This document shows positions 49,523 to 58,727 of a stretch of 64,000 bases of DNA, piece by piece. Below the pieces are notes generated by a model. It saw nothing but the letters and a program-made list of their open reading frames with translations. It searched no databases and was not told the DNA's origin. The translations under genes and the position numbers were made by a program. The DNA comes from CAZKTO01 sp964555685. GTDB taxonomy: Bacteria > Chloroflexota > Dehalococcoidia > SHYB01. The DNA lies in NCBI GenBank assembly GCA_964555685.1, contig CAZKTO010000007.1:3089-67088 (forward strand). Reading direction: 5' to 3'. The first letter of the stretch is position 1; every line of letters begins with the position of its first letter.

Positions 49523-51250
49523 TCACCGCGTCAGCCAGACCTGCTCCATGGTGTTGGCGGTGATTTCGGACGCCGAGCCGAAGCCGTTGTACCCCTTCAC
49601 CCACGGGTGCCAGGCGTGGTTCTTGATGCCGTTGCCGGAGATGATGTACCAGAATTTCTCCGTGAGGACATCCTTTTCGATCGCCCTCGAGAGCTGGATG
49701 CGCTTCGCTTCGTCAGGTGTGGCGTTCATCTCGTCCAGTCGGGCATCGATGGAGGGGTCGCTGAACTTACCCACGTTTCCCGGCCCTGTTGAGCTAGCCC
49801 ACGGCGCGAGCGACGCTGCCGGGTCTGTGAAGGCGGCGGACTGGAGGTTCGAGTAGATCCCGAAGTTCTTGTCTTGACCGATCTGCCGGAACTGGGCCGT
49901 ATCGTAGATGCCCACCGTCCATTGCACGCCCAGCGCCTGTCCCAGCAGGGAGACGAAGATCTCCGTTGTCTGCTCAGCGCTTCGGTAGATCGGGACTGAC
50001 AGCTTGATGGCCGTAAGATCAACTCCTGCTTCCTTCAGCAATTGCTTCGCTTGCTCAATGTCCTGTTTCTTGGTGGCGGAGTTGTAGCCAGGCCATGTTT
50101 TGATCTCGTCCTCCGAGTTGGCCCACTTGACGCCAGGGTAGACGAACCCGCGATAGGCAGGGCCATTCCCCTTGGTGTAGACGGCCCTAAAGGCCTCTCG
50201 GTCGAGCGCAAGGCTGATGGCCTTCCTGACGCGCACGTCGTTCCACGGCGCCGCGTCAGACCTGAATGTTTGGTAGACCGCGAAGAATGACGCCGCCTTA
50301 TAGATGGCGCCCGGTACGTCGGCCTTCAGCTCCGCGGCGCCGCGCCCTAGGAGCCGGTCCCCTCCATAGGGGTTCATGAGGTCGACCTGGCCGGTCCGGA
50401 ACAGGCTGTATTCGAAGGTTGCGTCGGCCACGCGGAAGAACTCGATGCCGTCCAGGTAAGGGAGCTGCCGCCCCGCTGTGTCTTTCCTGAAGTACTCGGG
50501 ATTCCGCACTTCAGTCGCTTTGACACCGTCCTGGTACTCTTTGAACTTGTATGGCCCCGTCCCGATCACCGTGCTGCTGGTTCTCTTCGGGAAGTTCGCC
50601 AGTGGCAGGTGGGGCGGGTTGATCACCGAGCAGTTGACGCCCATGGCCGGAAGGAACGTCGGGCTGAACCGTGTCTGCGTGAATCTCACCGTGTAGTCGT
50701 CGACCTTCTCCACCGTCTTCACGGTCGACAGCAGCGAGCGACAGGCGGTCGTCCCACCTTTCAAGTCGTCGGAGAACAGGATGCGCTGGTAGTTGAAGAC
50801 CACGTCGTCCGCAACAAAGGGTTTGCCGTCGTGCCACTTGGCGTTCCTGGTCAGGTTGAACGTATAGACCGTGCCGTCCTGGCTCACGGTCCAGCGTTCG
50901 GCCAGGTCCGGGATGACGTCCTTCTCCACGGACCACTGCACGAGCCAGTTCATCACGGGGTAAAGAAGCGCCCAGTCGGCTCCCTGCTGGAACTTCTGGA
51001 TATCCATGGTCCCGGGGTCGGCAAACAGCCCCCACCGGAGCGTCCCGCCGATCTTCGGCTGCTCTGGCGTGGGCGCTGGCGTTGGCGGGACCGGAGTTGG
51101 TGTCGGCGCCGGACGAGCTGGCGTGGCGGTCGGAGGCGCCGTCGTTGGCGCCGGGGCGGGTTCTTCTCCGCCCCCGCAGGCTCCGATCACGAGCGCGATG
51201 GCTGCGAGCATGCCAACGACGGTCAGCAGGCGCTTGATCCCCGTTTTCAC
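49523..51250 (-). CDS. ABC transporter solute-binding lipoprotein, peptide/nickel family 5
   Basis: 575 residues. Signal with lipobox IGAC (Cys25), PT linker (about 28-60), then SBP_bac_5: GGTLRWGLFADPGTMDIQKF, TFNLTRNAKWHDGKPFVADDV, STVIGTGPYKFKEYQDG, RQLPYLDGIEFFRVADATFE, VRKAISLALDREAFRAVYTK and the end TANTMEQVWLTR. GTG start with GGGAGGTG. It has its own terminator and no adjacent permease or ATPase. It resembles the protein at 9334 in plan and C-terminus (QVWL). Confidence 0.92.
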   Translation of the reverse strand: MKTGIKRLLTVVGMLAAIALVIGACGGGEEPAPAPTTAPPTATPARPAPTPTPVPPTPAPTPEQPKIGGTLRWGLFADPGTMDIQKFQQGADWALLYPVMNWLVQWSVEKDVIPDLAERWTVSQDGTVYTFNLTRNAKWHDGKPFVADDVVFNYQRILFSDDLKGGTTACRSLLSTVKTVEKVDDYTVRFTQTRFSPTFLPAMGVNCSVINPPHLPLANFPKRTSSTVIGTGPYKFKEYQDGVKATEVRNPEYFRKDTAGRQLPYLDGIEFFRVADATFEYSLFRTGQVDLMNPYGGDRLLGRGAAELKADVPGAIYKAASFFAVYQTFRSDAAPWNDVRVRKAISLALDREAFRAVYTKGNGPAYRGFVYPGVKWANSEDEIKTWPGYNSATKKQDIEQAKQLLKEAGVDLTAIKLSVPIYRSAEQTTEIFVSLLGQALGVQWTVGIYDTAQFRQIGQDKNFGIYSNLQSAAFTDPAASLAPWASSTGPGNVGKFSDPSIDARLDEMNATPDEAKRIQLSRAIEKDVLTEKFWYIISGNGIKNHAWHPWVKGYNGFGSASEITANTMEQVWLTR

Positions 51251-51411
51251 GTTGCACCTCCCGAGTTGTGCTGGTCTCCCCATGTAGTCGCCACGGGCCG
51301 CACGGGCGTCGCTCGTGGATATGAGCGGTCTAGCCGTTCGGAACCCCGCATTGTACACGGTGAATCAAGATACTGCGGTCGATGCACGTCCGCCACTGAC
51401 GGCCGCCGCGG

Positions 51412-52542
51412 CTACGCGCTGGAAACGTTGTACAGGCGGACCGCGTTGTCCCACATGATCTGGCGTTTCGTCGCATCCGGCACAGGAAGCGCGAGCGTCC
51501 TCTCGATAGCCTCCGCGTACTCCCGGCCTTCAGGATGGCCGAAATCCGTGGCCGTGACGATGTTGGCGTCCCCTAGCACATCCACGGCGTGCTTCACCCC
51601 CGGGTCGCCCGGGTCCGCCGAAATGTAGCACTGGCGCTTGAAGTAGTCCACCGGTCGCATCGTGAGCCCGGCGATCTTCAGGCCTCTGAAGCCGCCGCCC
51701 ACGGACGCTTCCATGCGGTCCAGCCAGAACGCACCCCACCCCGCGCCAGACTCCAGGTGCACCACTCGCAACCTCGGATGGCGCTCCAGCACCCCGCCGA
51801 TGATGAGCGTGATGCTCACGAGCATGTTTCCCACGGTGAACGTGCAAGGGCTCTTTGCCCGTTGCAGGTCCGGGAAGTAGTGCTGGAGCCACGCCTCCGC
51901 CAGGTTGCCGGCCGTGACGTGCACTGCCAGCGGCACGTCCAGGTCCTCGATCTCGGACCACAGCGGCTCAAAGATGGGGTCGTTGAGCCGGTGCTGCGTA
52001 ACGGGTTCCGGGTTGATCATGATAGCCGAGAATCCCAGCTCCTTGACGCACCGGCGCGCCTCGCGCGCCGCTTCTTGCGGGTCCCGCAGGTCCACTGCGC
52101 CTGCTCCCAGCACGCGCCCCCCGCACGCTGAGACAAAGTCGTACAGCCAGTTGTTGTACGCGCGCCGGTAGGCGGCGGCCGTCTCCGCGCTCAGCTTGGG
52201 CACCGTGCAGACGTACAGGCTCACGGTGGGATAAACGACCATATAGTCGATCCCCGTTCGCTCCAGCGCGTCCTTGTAGCACTCCGGGGTGAATCCTTTC
52301 AGGGCGTAATCCAGGTACGCCTTGTCGAGACCGGGGGTCAGCGAGGTCGTGCCCTCGTGGCCCCCTGGCATCCCGTGCTCGCCCACGGTGATCCGTACGC
52401 GGAACCCCAGGGGCTCGCCCATGTAGCGGCAGAGGGATGTGGGCGCCTCGGGCCTGAACTTGGGCTCCAGGTAGCGGTCCCAGATATCGGAGGGCTCGAG
52501 GACGTGCGCGTCGCTATCGAAGTAGCGGTATCCTTTGTACAT
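51412..52542 (-). CDS. Amidohydrolase-2 family metal-dependent hydrolase
   Basis: 376 residues. YFDSDAHVLEPSDIWDRYLE with Asp-Ala-His, TGIDYMVVYPTVSLYVCTVP, VPLAVHVTAGN with the ligand His, LRVVHLESGAGWGAFWLDRM and TATDFGHPEGREY at the C-terminus, where the usual D-Y-P-H is changed to D-F-G-H. It is closest in the window to the protein at 11264 (YFKRQC, WDN-A-LYNVS/YRVS endings). It follows the tandem CoA-transferase on the same strand by 47 bases, so they are probably one operon. Confidence 0.9.
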   Translation of the reverse strand: MYKGYRYFDSDAHVLEPSDIWDRYLEPKFRPEAPTSLCRYMGEPLGFRVRITVGEHGMPGGHEGTTSLTPGLDKAYLDYALKGFTPECYKDALERTGIDYMVVYPTVSLYVCTVPKLSAETAAAYRRAYNNWLYDFVSACGGRVLGAGAVDLRDPQEAAREARRCVKELGFSAIMINPEPVTQHRLNDPIFEPLWSEIEDLDVPLAVHVTAGNLAEAWLQHYFPDLQRAKSPCTFTVGNMLVSITLIIGGVLERHPRLRVVHLESGAGWGAFWLDRMEASVGGGFRGLKIAGLTMRPVDYFKRQCYISADPGDPGVKHAVDVLGDANIVTATDFGHPEGREYAEAIERTLALPVPDATKRQIMWDNAVRLYNVSSA

Positions 52543-52589
52543 CACCGTCCTCGCTTTCGGCGCCTGCTCTGGCCTGCCGGGCGCCCGTC

Positions 52590-54977
52590 CTACACCACTT
52601 CCTTGACCACCAGGTCCAGGTATTCCTCTTCCGAACGCTGGCACACCGTTCGCACGACCCGTTCCGTATCCTGGCCTACCAAGGGCGCGGCAGAGCGGAC
52701 AGCCAGCCTGGCGCCATTCATGACGAGGGGGCACTGCACGATCGTCGCCGCGCCCAGCTCCGCGTGCGGCGCCGCCGCGATGGCGCCCCGCGCGCGCAGG
52801 TGCTCGTCCCGCTCGACCAAGTCCGGCCCGTGGGAGACGACCCCCGCTGGAACGCCAGCCCTTTGGAGCGCGTGGAACGCCTCCCAGGGATCGAGGCCGG
52901 CCACCCATGCGGCCACCTGCTCCTCGAGGCCGGCAACGGATTGTCCGGCGTTCGTCGTTCCGCCCGGTCCGGTGACTCGCTGGAGGGCGCCCAGCATGTT
53001 CTCGTCGTGCGCCGTGATCACGATCCACTGGTCATCGCCTTTGCATCGGTAGCAGCCTTGGACAAGCGCGCCGAGCGCCCCCGACCGGTTCCCCGCCCTG
53101 AGCGGGACTTCATTGTTGACGGCCCACTGCAAGACCTCGGGCCCGAGGAGGGCGACCCCGCACTCCAACTGTGATACGTCGATGTGGTCGCCCCTCCCGT
53201 CCCGCGTGCGCCTCAAGAGAGCATCCAACACCCCGATCGCCCCGAACATCCCCGCCACGTAGTCCATATGGGAATGCCCAAACCCCAGCGGCGGCCCCCC
53301 ATCGTACCCGAACAGGTCGGTGAGGCCGGATAGGGCAGCGCTTGTGGGGTGGTAACTTGGCCAGGACGCCCTGGGGCCCGTCTGCCCGTAACCATTCAGA
53401 CTGCACAGGATGACGCGCGGGTTCTTTCGGCTCAAGTCGTCGTACGCCAGTCCCAGGCGAGCGAGCGTTCCGCCCGTGAAGTTCTCCGTCACCACATCAG
53501 CCCACGCCGCCAGATCGTGGGCGAGCGCTTGCCCCTCAGGCCGCTTGAGGTTCACCGTCACGCTCTGCTTGTTTCGGTTCACGTCCTGGAACGTGTAGCT
53601 GCCGTTGACCCTGGGCGTGCGGCCTGGGAATGGCGGTAGCATCCGCCCGGGGTCGCCCATCTCCCGCGGCTCCACTTTGATGACCGTGGCCCCCAGGTCC
53701 GAAAGGACTCTTCCCACCATCGGCCCGGCCACGTGCCAGCAGAACTCCACAACGCGGACACCTTCCAGCGGGAGGACCCGTGCCGCCTCAGACGGGGCGG
53801 GCCACGCCCGGCGTCCCTTGGCCCACGCGGCGATCACCGCTTCCGTATGCTGCCCCGCCTCGGGGGGCCCATCGCGCTGGGCGGGCCTTGGCCCGTCCCT
53901 GCCGCGGAACGGCAGCTGGGGCGCGGGGAATGGGCCGGGCCGGCCAGCGGCGGGCCGCTCGAACGGGACGAAGAATCGGCGGTACCGCAACTGCTCGTCG
54001 TCCACCACCTCCGATACGCTCCGCACCGGCGCGTTCGGGATGCCGCGTCTGGACCCGCCCTCGAACAACTCCTCGTTCGTCACCTTCGCGGCCCACTCGG
54101 CTACCGCCGTATTCACGTCGCGCCGCCGCGCCACCCTTCCGTTGAGCGTCGTCAGGTCAGGCTCTCCCATCGACTCGCGCCACACCCCGAATGCCCTCAT
54201 CCACTCCAGCAGATCGCTCCACTGCTGCTGGCTCGTGAGCCCGACGAACGCATGGCCGTCTGCGCTCTTGAAGACCTTGAACGGAGCCGCCAAGGGATGG
54301 TCGCCGCTGCTACGCTTCACGATCTCTCGATTGCAGAGGTAGAAGGTGTGGGCCGTCTCCGAGATGTCGAACACTGCCTCCTGGAGCGACAGGTCGATGC
54401 GGGCGCCCTGCCCCGTCTTCAGACGCCGGTAGAGCGACGCCTGCACCCCAACCGTCAGCCACATCGATGCCCACTGGTATGCCTGGAGCGCCGGCGCGAC
54501 CAGCGGCTCCCGCTCCGGGTCTCCTGTTAACGCCATCAGGCCGCCCATGGCCCACGCCACGATGTCCGAGGCTTTGTAGTCGCGGAACGGCCCGCTCCGG
54601 CCGAAGGCGGTCAGGGATGCCAGCACCAGGCCTGGGTTCACGCGCATGAGTGTCTCGTCAGCCAGCCCCAGCGAGGCAAGGTGTCCGGGCTGGAACGCCT
54701 CGATGACCACGTCCGCCCCTTCCACCAGCCTCAGGAAGCGCGCCGCGTCTCGCCCCTGCGCGAGGTTCAGTTGGACCGACCTCTTGCCCCCGTTGAAGTA
54801 CGCAAAGAAGATGCTGGTGTCGGTCCCGCGCGCCAAGGGCGGCGCTCGTCGGAGGTCGCACCCGGCCGGAGGCTCGACCAGCACGACGTCAGCTCCCAGG
54901 TCCGCCAACAGCCTGCCCGCGAGGCAGGTCTTGGGGTCAGGGAACTCCAGGACGCGGATGCCTTCCAGGCCGCTCAA
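52590..54977 (-). CDS. Fused tandem CaiB/BaiF family CoA-transferase
   Basis: 795 residues: two complete family III domains in one chain. Domain 1 (about 1-380): LEGIRVLEFPDPKTCLAGRL, LADLGADVVLVEPPAG, SVQLNLAQGRDAARFLRLVE, GARIDLSLQEAVF. Domain 2 (about 401-795): LEGVRVVEFCWHVAGPMVGR, SDLGATVIKVEPREMGDPGR, VTENFTGGTLARLGLAYDDL, GDHIDVSQLECGVALLG. Both have Glu where formyl-CoA transferase has its catalytic Asp (comparison from memory). TTG start at 54977, overlapping no gene. The fusion mirrors the two-gene arrangement at 1-1748, suggesting such enzymes work as intertwined heterodimers. Neighbours are a small unknown protein and a luciferase-like oxidoreductase. Confidence 0.9.
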   Translation of the reverse strand: MSGLEGIRVLEFPDPKTCLAGRLLADLGADVVLVEPPAGCDLRRAPPLARGTDTSIFFAYFNGGKRSVQLNLAQGRDAARFLRLVEGADVVIEAFQPGHLASLGLADETLMRVNPGLVLASLTAFGRSGPFRDYKASDIVAWAMGGLMALTGDPEREPLVAPALQAYQWASMWLTVGVQASLYRRLKTGQGARIDLSLQEAVFDISETAHTFYLCNREIVKRSSGDHPLAAPFKVFKSADGHAFVGLTSQQQWSDLLEWMRAFGVWRESMGEPDLTTLNGRVARRRDVNTAVAEWAAKVTNEELFEGGSRRGIPNAPVRSVSEVVDDEQLRYRRFFVPFERPAAGRPGPFPAPQLPFRGRDGPRPAQRDGPPEAGQHTEAVIAAWAKGRRAWPAPSEAARVLPLEGVRVVEFCWHVAGPMVGRVLSDLGATVIKVEPREMGDPGRMLPPFPGRTPRVNGSYTFQDVNRNKQSVTVNLKRPEGQALAHDLAAWADVVTENFTGGTLARLGLAYDDLSRKNPRVILCSLNGYGQTGPRASWPSYHPTSAALSGLTDLFGYDGGPPLGFGHSHMDYVAGMFGAIGVLDALLRRTRDGRGDHIDVSQLECGVALLGPEVLQWAVNNEVPLRAGNRSGALGALVQGCYRCKGDDQWIVITAHDENMLGALQRVTGPGGTTNAGQSVAGLEEQVAAWVAGLDPWEAFHALQRAGVPAGVVSHGPDLVERDEHLRARGAIAAAPHAELGAATIVQCPLVMNGARLAVRSAAPLVGQDTERVVRTVCQRSEEEYLDLVVKEVV

Positions 54978-54983
54978 CGTGTG

Positions 54984-55301
54984 CTACGCCCGCCTTTCCT
55001 GGTCAGCGCCGCCAGCCTTATCGACGAACTCGCGAGTCAGTTTGATCCTGCGCCGGTCCAGACCGAAGAAGCATTTCGGGCAGAGCACATACCCCTCTGC
55101 CTGGGCCTGCTTGATGGAGTCCGGCTCAAATCTGAATGCCTGCTGCGACTGGGTCAGAGCGTACGTCTGGCAGCCCTTCGGAGTCGGGTCTTCGTGCAGG
55201 AGGTCGTGCAGGACCTTCCGCTGAGCGTCGCCGAGATACCGCTGGTCTTCGAGCTTCGTCGTCGGAATCGCCATGGGCGGCCCGTCCAGGTCCGGCCTCA
55301 C
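54984..55301 (-). CDS. Small conserved-looking protein of unknown function
   Basis: 105 residues. No family recognised. Visible: AIPTTKLEDQRYLGDAQRKV, a Cys-x2-Cys knuckle CPKCFFG (about residues 74-80), a single Cys at about 44 (KGCQTY), and a charged end. The GTG at 55301 overlaps the stop of the luciferase-like gene (GTGA), and its stop is six bases before the CoA-transferase TTG, so it lies inside a tight operon and is likely expressed. An in-frame ATG at 55274 is an alternative start. Confidence 0.68.
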   Translation of the reverse strand: MRPDLDGPPMAIPTTKLEDQRYLGDAQRKVLHDLLHEDPTPKGCQTYALTQSQQAFRFEPDSIKQAQAEGYVLCPKCFFGLDRRRIKLTREFVDKAGGADQERRA

Positions 55302-56377
55302 TGGAAGGCCGGGATGACTTCTTTCCCGAACAGCTCAATCGACCGCAGCACTTTCTTGTGCGGAATGCCTCGCAGCTGCATCAGGCACAGCATGCGGTCG
55401 GCGCCCAGGGCCTCATAGACCTTGAGCTTCTTGATGCACTGCTCCGGACTCCCCACGACGATCGAGCTCTGCTGGTTCAACAGCCGGGAGATGTCCCGGC
55501 TGCGATTCTGCAGTGCCTGCATGAACTGGCGGCTGCTCTCGGTGAGCGCTTGCCACCCTCCCTGGGCCGTTCTGGGCAGGAACAGTTCGTAGCTGCGCAG
55601 CACGTACCACGCGCAGGGGTCTAGGCCCACGGCGTTGGCCACGTCGTCGGCATCGCCGCAGTGCGCTAGCGTGAACCCGCCCACTTGGTTGTTCACGAAG
55701 GCTCCGACCGGCGAGCACTCTTTGATGTTCTCACGGTACGCATTCAAGTGGGCCGCGAACTCCTCCGCCGTAAGGAGAAACGAGAACCCCAGCGCGCCGA
55801 TCCCATTGAGAGCGGCGAGCCGCCACGCCTCCGGGCTTGAGCAGCCCAGCCAGATCGGCGGGTGTGGGTTTTGCAGCGGCTGTGGGACGACGTCCCGCTC
55901 CGGAATATTGAAGAACCGGCCCTTGTGACTGAACGGATGCGCCGTCCACATCTGCGGGATGATCTGGAGCGCCTCTTGCCACTGGGCCCGCGATTCCTGC
56001 GGCGAGATGCCAAACCCGAGCTGCTCGTACTCGGACGACCTGCCGGTCCCGAACTCCACGCGCCCGTTGCTCAACACGTCCAGGGTCGCGACCCGCTCCG
56101 CCACCCGGATAGGGTGATTGAAGAGGTATGGCAGCAGGGAAACGCCGACGCCTATGCGGATCCGTTCCGTTCTCTGGGTAATCGCGCCGAACATGATCTC
56201 CGGGGCGCTGGAGTGCGAGAACTCCGTGAGGAAGTGGTGTTCGACCAGCCAGACCGTGTGAAATCCCAACTTGTCCGCGAGCTCGATCTGCTCGAGACAG
56301 TTGAGGAGCAGTTCCCGGTCGGCCGCCGGATTGAACGGCTTATCGCTGGCCAGTTCGTACAGGAGATCGATTTTCAT
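55298..56377 (-). CDS. LLM class flavin-dependent oxidoreductase, luciferase-like
   Basis: A 359-residue bacterial luciferase-fold monooxygenase/oxidoreductase. Seen: MKIDLLYELASDKPFNP, ADKLGFHTVWLVEHHFLTEF, ERIRIGVGVSLLPYLFNHPI, VATLDVLSNGRVEFGTGRSS with the flavin-phosphate region, and PHPPIWLGCSSPEAWRLAAL. It is of the LuxA-like FMN type, unlike the F420-like protein at 1766. First gene of an operon with the unknown 105-residue protein, the fused CoA-transferase and an amidohydrolase. Substrate unknown. Confidence 0.9.
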   Translation of the reverse strand: MKIDLLYELASDKPFNPAADRELLLNCLEQIELADKLGFHTVWLVEHHFLTEFSHSSAPEIMFGAITQRTERIRIGVGVSLLPYLFNHPIRVAERVATLDVLSNGRVEFGTGRSSEYEQLGFGISPQESRAQWQEALQIIPQMWTAHPFSHKGRFFNIPERDVVPQPLQNPHPPIWLGCSSPEAWRLAALNGIGALGFSFLLTAEEFAAHLNAYRENIKECSPVGAFVNNQVGGFTLAHCGDADDVANAVGLDPCAWYVLRSYELFLPRTAQGGWQALTESSRQFMQALQNRSRDISRLLNQQSSIVVGSPEQCIKKLKVYEALGADRMLCLMQLRGIPHKKVLRSIELFGKEVIPAFQ

Positions 56378-56723
56378 GAAGCCATCCCGAAATGCGGGTC
56401 ATCAGATTAGGTTTCACCCCCACCCCTTCGTGGAGTTTACCCTGAGTCCTTCAACGGGATAGAACCTTCGCTTTCGCTCAGGACTCGCTTCGCTCGGTTC
56501 AGGACAGGCTCCGCCGAAGGGCTCAGCACAGGCTCTCCCCCATCAAGGGGGAGGGAATTTCGGGATGAGTTCATGGAAGGATTTTCACACAGCGTTGGCC
56601 TGAGGGCTGCAAAACGGGGTGATCACCGGTCCACAAGCGCCACTCTGCCAGCACGCGACCCACGCCCTGGCCGGGAACCAAGCCCCTGCATTATCGTCGA
56701 CTGCGCGACGAGGCCAACGTCCC
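56378..56723. repeat. 346-bp repeat-rich gap
   Basis: No gene. Fragments of the repeat family with CTTCGCT..CTCAGGA, GACAGGCTCCGCCGAAGG and GGGCTCAGCACAGG (56465-56530), and a hairpin CTCCCCC-ATCAA-GGGGGAG (56535-56553) of the R3 kind. Nothing else seen. Confidence 0.55.
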
Positions 56724-58440
56724 CTAGCGGTTGTTGAACCAGAGCAGTTCGTGACGCAGGTGCGAGCCCACGGTGAAGGGGCCGACCACAAACCCGGAGA
56801 TGTGGGGCTGCGTTCCGGTCGCGTTGGGCGAGTTGGCTATGGGTACGTACAACGCCTCATCAATCAGGCGGCGGGAGAGCTCCTGGGTGAGCTTTTGGCG
56901 CTTCGCGGGGTCGAGCTCCTTATCCTGGGCCTCGGCGAGGCGGTCGACCTCGGGATCAGACCAGCGACCGTAGTTGGTCACGCCGCCGGTCGTGAAGTTC
57001 TCTATGTAGATGTCTGCGGGGTCGTCCCAGGACTGACCGCCGTTCTTCAGTGCGATGTCGAAGTCTCCGGTGCTCGTGGCCGACGAGTGTTCCGCGCCAG
57101 CGAGAATCCGAAGGTTAGCGCTGACTCCAGTCTTAGCGAGAACGGCCTGGAGCGCTTCCCCGAAGTCGGCGAAGAAGCTGGCGATAATCACGCTGACAAC
57201 GACATCGCGAGGCCTGACCCCTGCCTGGGCGAAGAGTTGGTTCGCCAGATCGACGTCGACGGACTTCGGCTCGCGGAACCCGGGCAGGGTGAGCAGCTCA
57301 CTCGTTGGCACTGACCACTTGCCGCCCAGGTCCTGGGTCAGAAAGATGGTGGGCGGATAGTGNNNNNNNNNNGCCGAGTCCCTGACGGTACAAGCTACGG
57401 AGCTCCTTGCGGTCGATGGCCACGCTGATCGCTTTGCGCAGGGCAACGTTGGTCCATGGCGCCTTATTGCGGAAGAACAGATCGAAGCTATCGCCGCCAG
57501 CGATGAGGAGCTTGAGGCCCGATATTTCCCGCTCGAGGCTCGCCTTGTTGTTGGTCAGAAAGTCGTTATCGAAGCCGCAGCCGCAATCGATCCGCTGCGT
57601 GCGGAAGGAGGCCAGGCCCTGGGCGGGATCGGGGATGACGAAGAAAGAAACGCCATCGAGGTACGGGAGCTGGCGGCCCGCGTCGTCTTTCTTGTAGTAC
57701 CGCTCGTTTTTCACCAGATCGATGTTGGAGCCTGACTTGAACTCCTTGAACGCAAATGGGCCGGTGCCCACGGGCTTCGCCTGCCATGCCTGGAGGTCGG
57801 GAATGTGCGCCGGGTACATCAGCATGAACGGTGTGGCGACGCCGATCAAGAACGACGCGCTTGGCTGCTTAAGGGTCACCCGGACCGTCGATGCGTCCGG
57901 CGCGTCGATCGCCTCTACGAACTTCATCTTGCCCCGGTTGAAAGCAAGCGTTGGGGCCGAAGGTTTCCACGCGCGGGTCAGGCTATACGCCACGTCCGCC
58001 GAGGTGAATGGCTTGCCATCGTGCCATACGACATTTTCACGGAGGCGGAAGGTATAGACCTTGCCATCGGCGCTCACATCCCAGCGTTCAGCAGCGTCGG
58101 GCAAGATCAGCGTCTTGTTTACCCTGTCGGACACGACCAGGTTGCTCAGCATATCCTGGACGTAGAGCGTGCTAAACGCACCAATGGGGGCGTAGGTGTC
58201 CCAGGAACGGAAGCTGAGTCCTATTTCGCGCGCCTTGAGCACGCCGCCGGTCTTTGGAACGGGCCCTGCCGGAGTGGGAGTCGCGGGGACTGCGGTGGGG
58301 GCCGTGGTAGGCGTGGGTTGCAGGGTCGGCGTGGCACGCTGAGGGGCGGTCGGCGTTGCATCGCCCCCGCCGCAGGCGGCCACAACCAGCAGAAGGGCCA
58401 GAACGCATGCAGCCAGCCAAAGATACCGTCGTCCTGCCAT
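56724..58440 (-). CDS. ABC transporter solute-binding lipoprotein, interrupted by an assembly gap
   Basis: Peptide/nickel-family binding protein, about 570 residues. Lipobox VAAC (Cys23), PT linker, then GGVLKAREIGLSFRSWDTYA, TFRLRENVVWHDGKPFTSADV, PVGTGPFAFKEFKSG, RQLPYLDGVSFFVIPDPAQG, LRKAISVAIDRKELRSLYRQ, [ten Ns at 57363-57372], TIFLTQDLGGKW, LPGFREPKSVDVDLA and the C-terminal WSDPEVDRLAEAQDKELD. The codon boundary falls exactly on both sides of the gap, so the missing stretch is zero or a multiple of three bases and no frameshift need be assumed. Its own promoter lies at 58494-58522. No transporter partner nearby. Confidence 0.88.
57363..57372. other. Assembly gap (ten Ns) within the solute-binding protein gene
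   Basis: Ten Ns between codons for ...RQGLG and HYPPTIF.... Unlike the other two gaps there is no foreign-looking fragment beside it. Confidence 0.95.
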
Positions 58441-58493
58441 GGCGTACCCCCTTTGCCCGAGACCACTTCACGCTGAACTGGAGAGCTTGCGCC

Positions 58494-58522
58494 ACTATAG
58501 GCGCGTGGACTCCTGGCGTCAA
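58494..58522 (-). promoter_or_regulatory. Promoter of the solute-binding protein gene
   Basis: Minus strand TTGACG (58522-58517), 17-base spacer, TATAGT (58499-58494), about 55 bases before the ATG. Confidence 0.75.
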
Positions 58523-58727
58523 GCGGACACGTTGCCGCATGTTGACGGGGTGTGATGTCCCAGGCATACCCAATTTGGGCCAGGTCCCGAATCAGTTCAC
58601 CCAACAGCCGGCAGCGGCCGGATGAACCCGGACGACATCCTCTATGAAAAGGTTCTGAGACAGGCTCGAGGGACGGTCTCCCGGGGCTTTCCCCAGCACA
58701 ATCGAAAGACGCTGGCCGCCGGCCACG

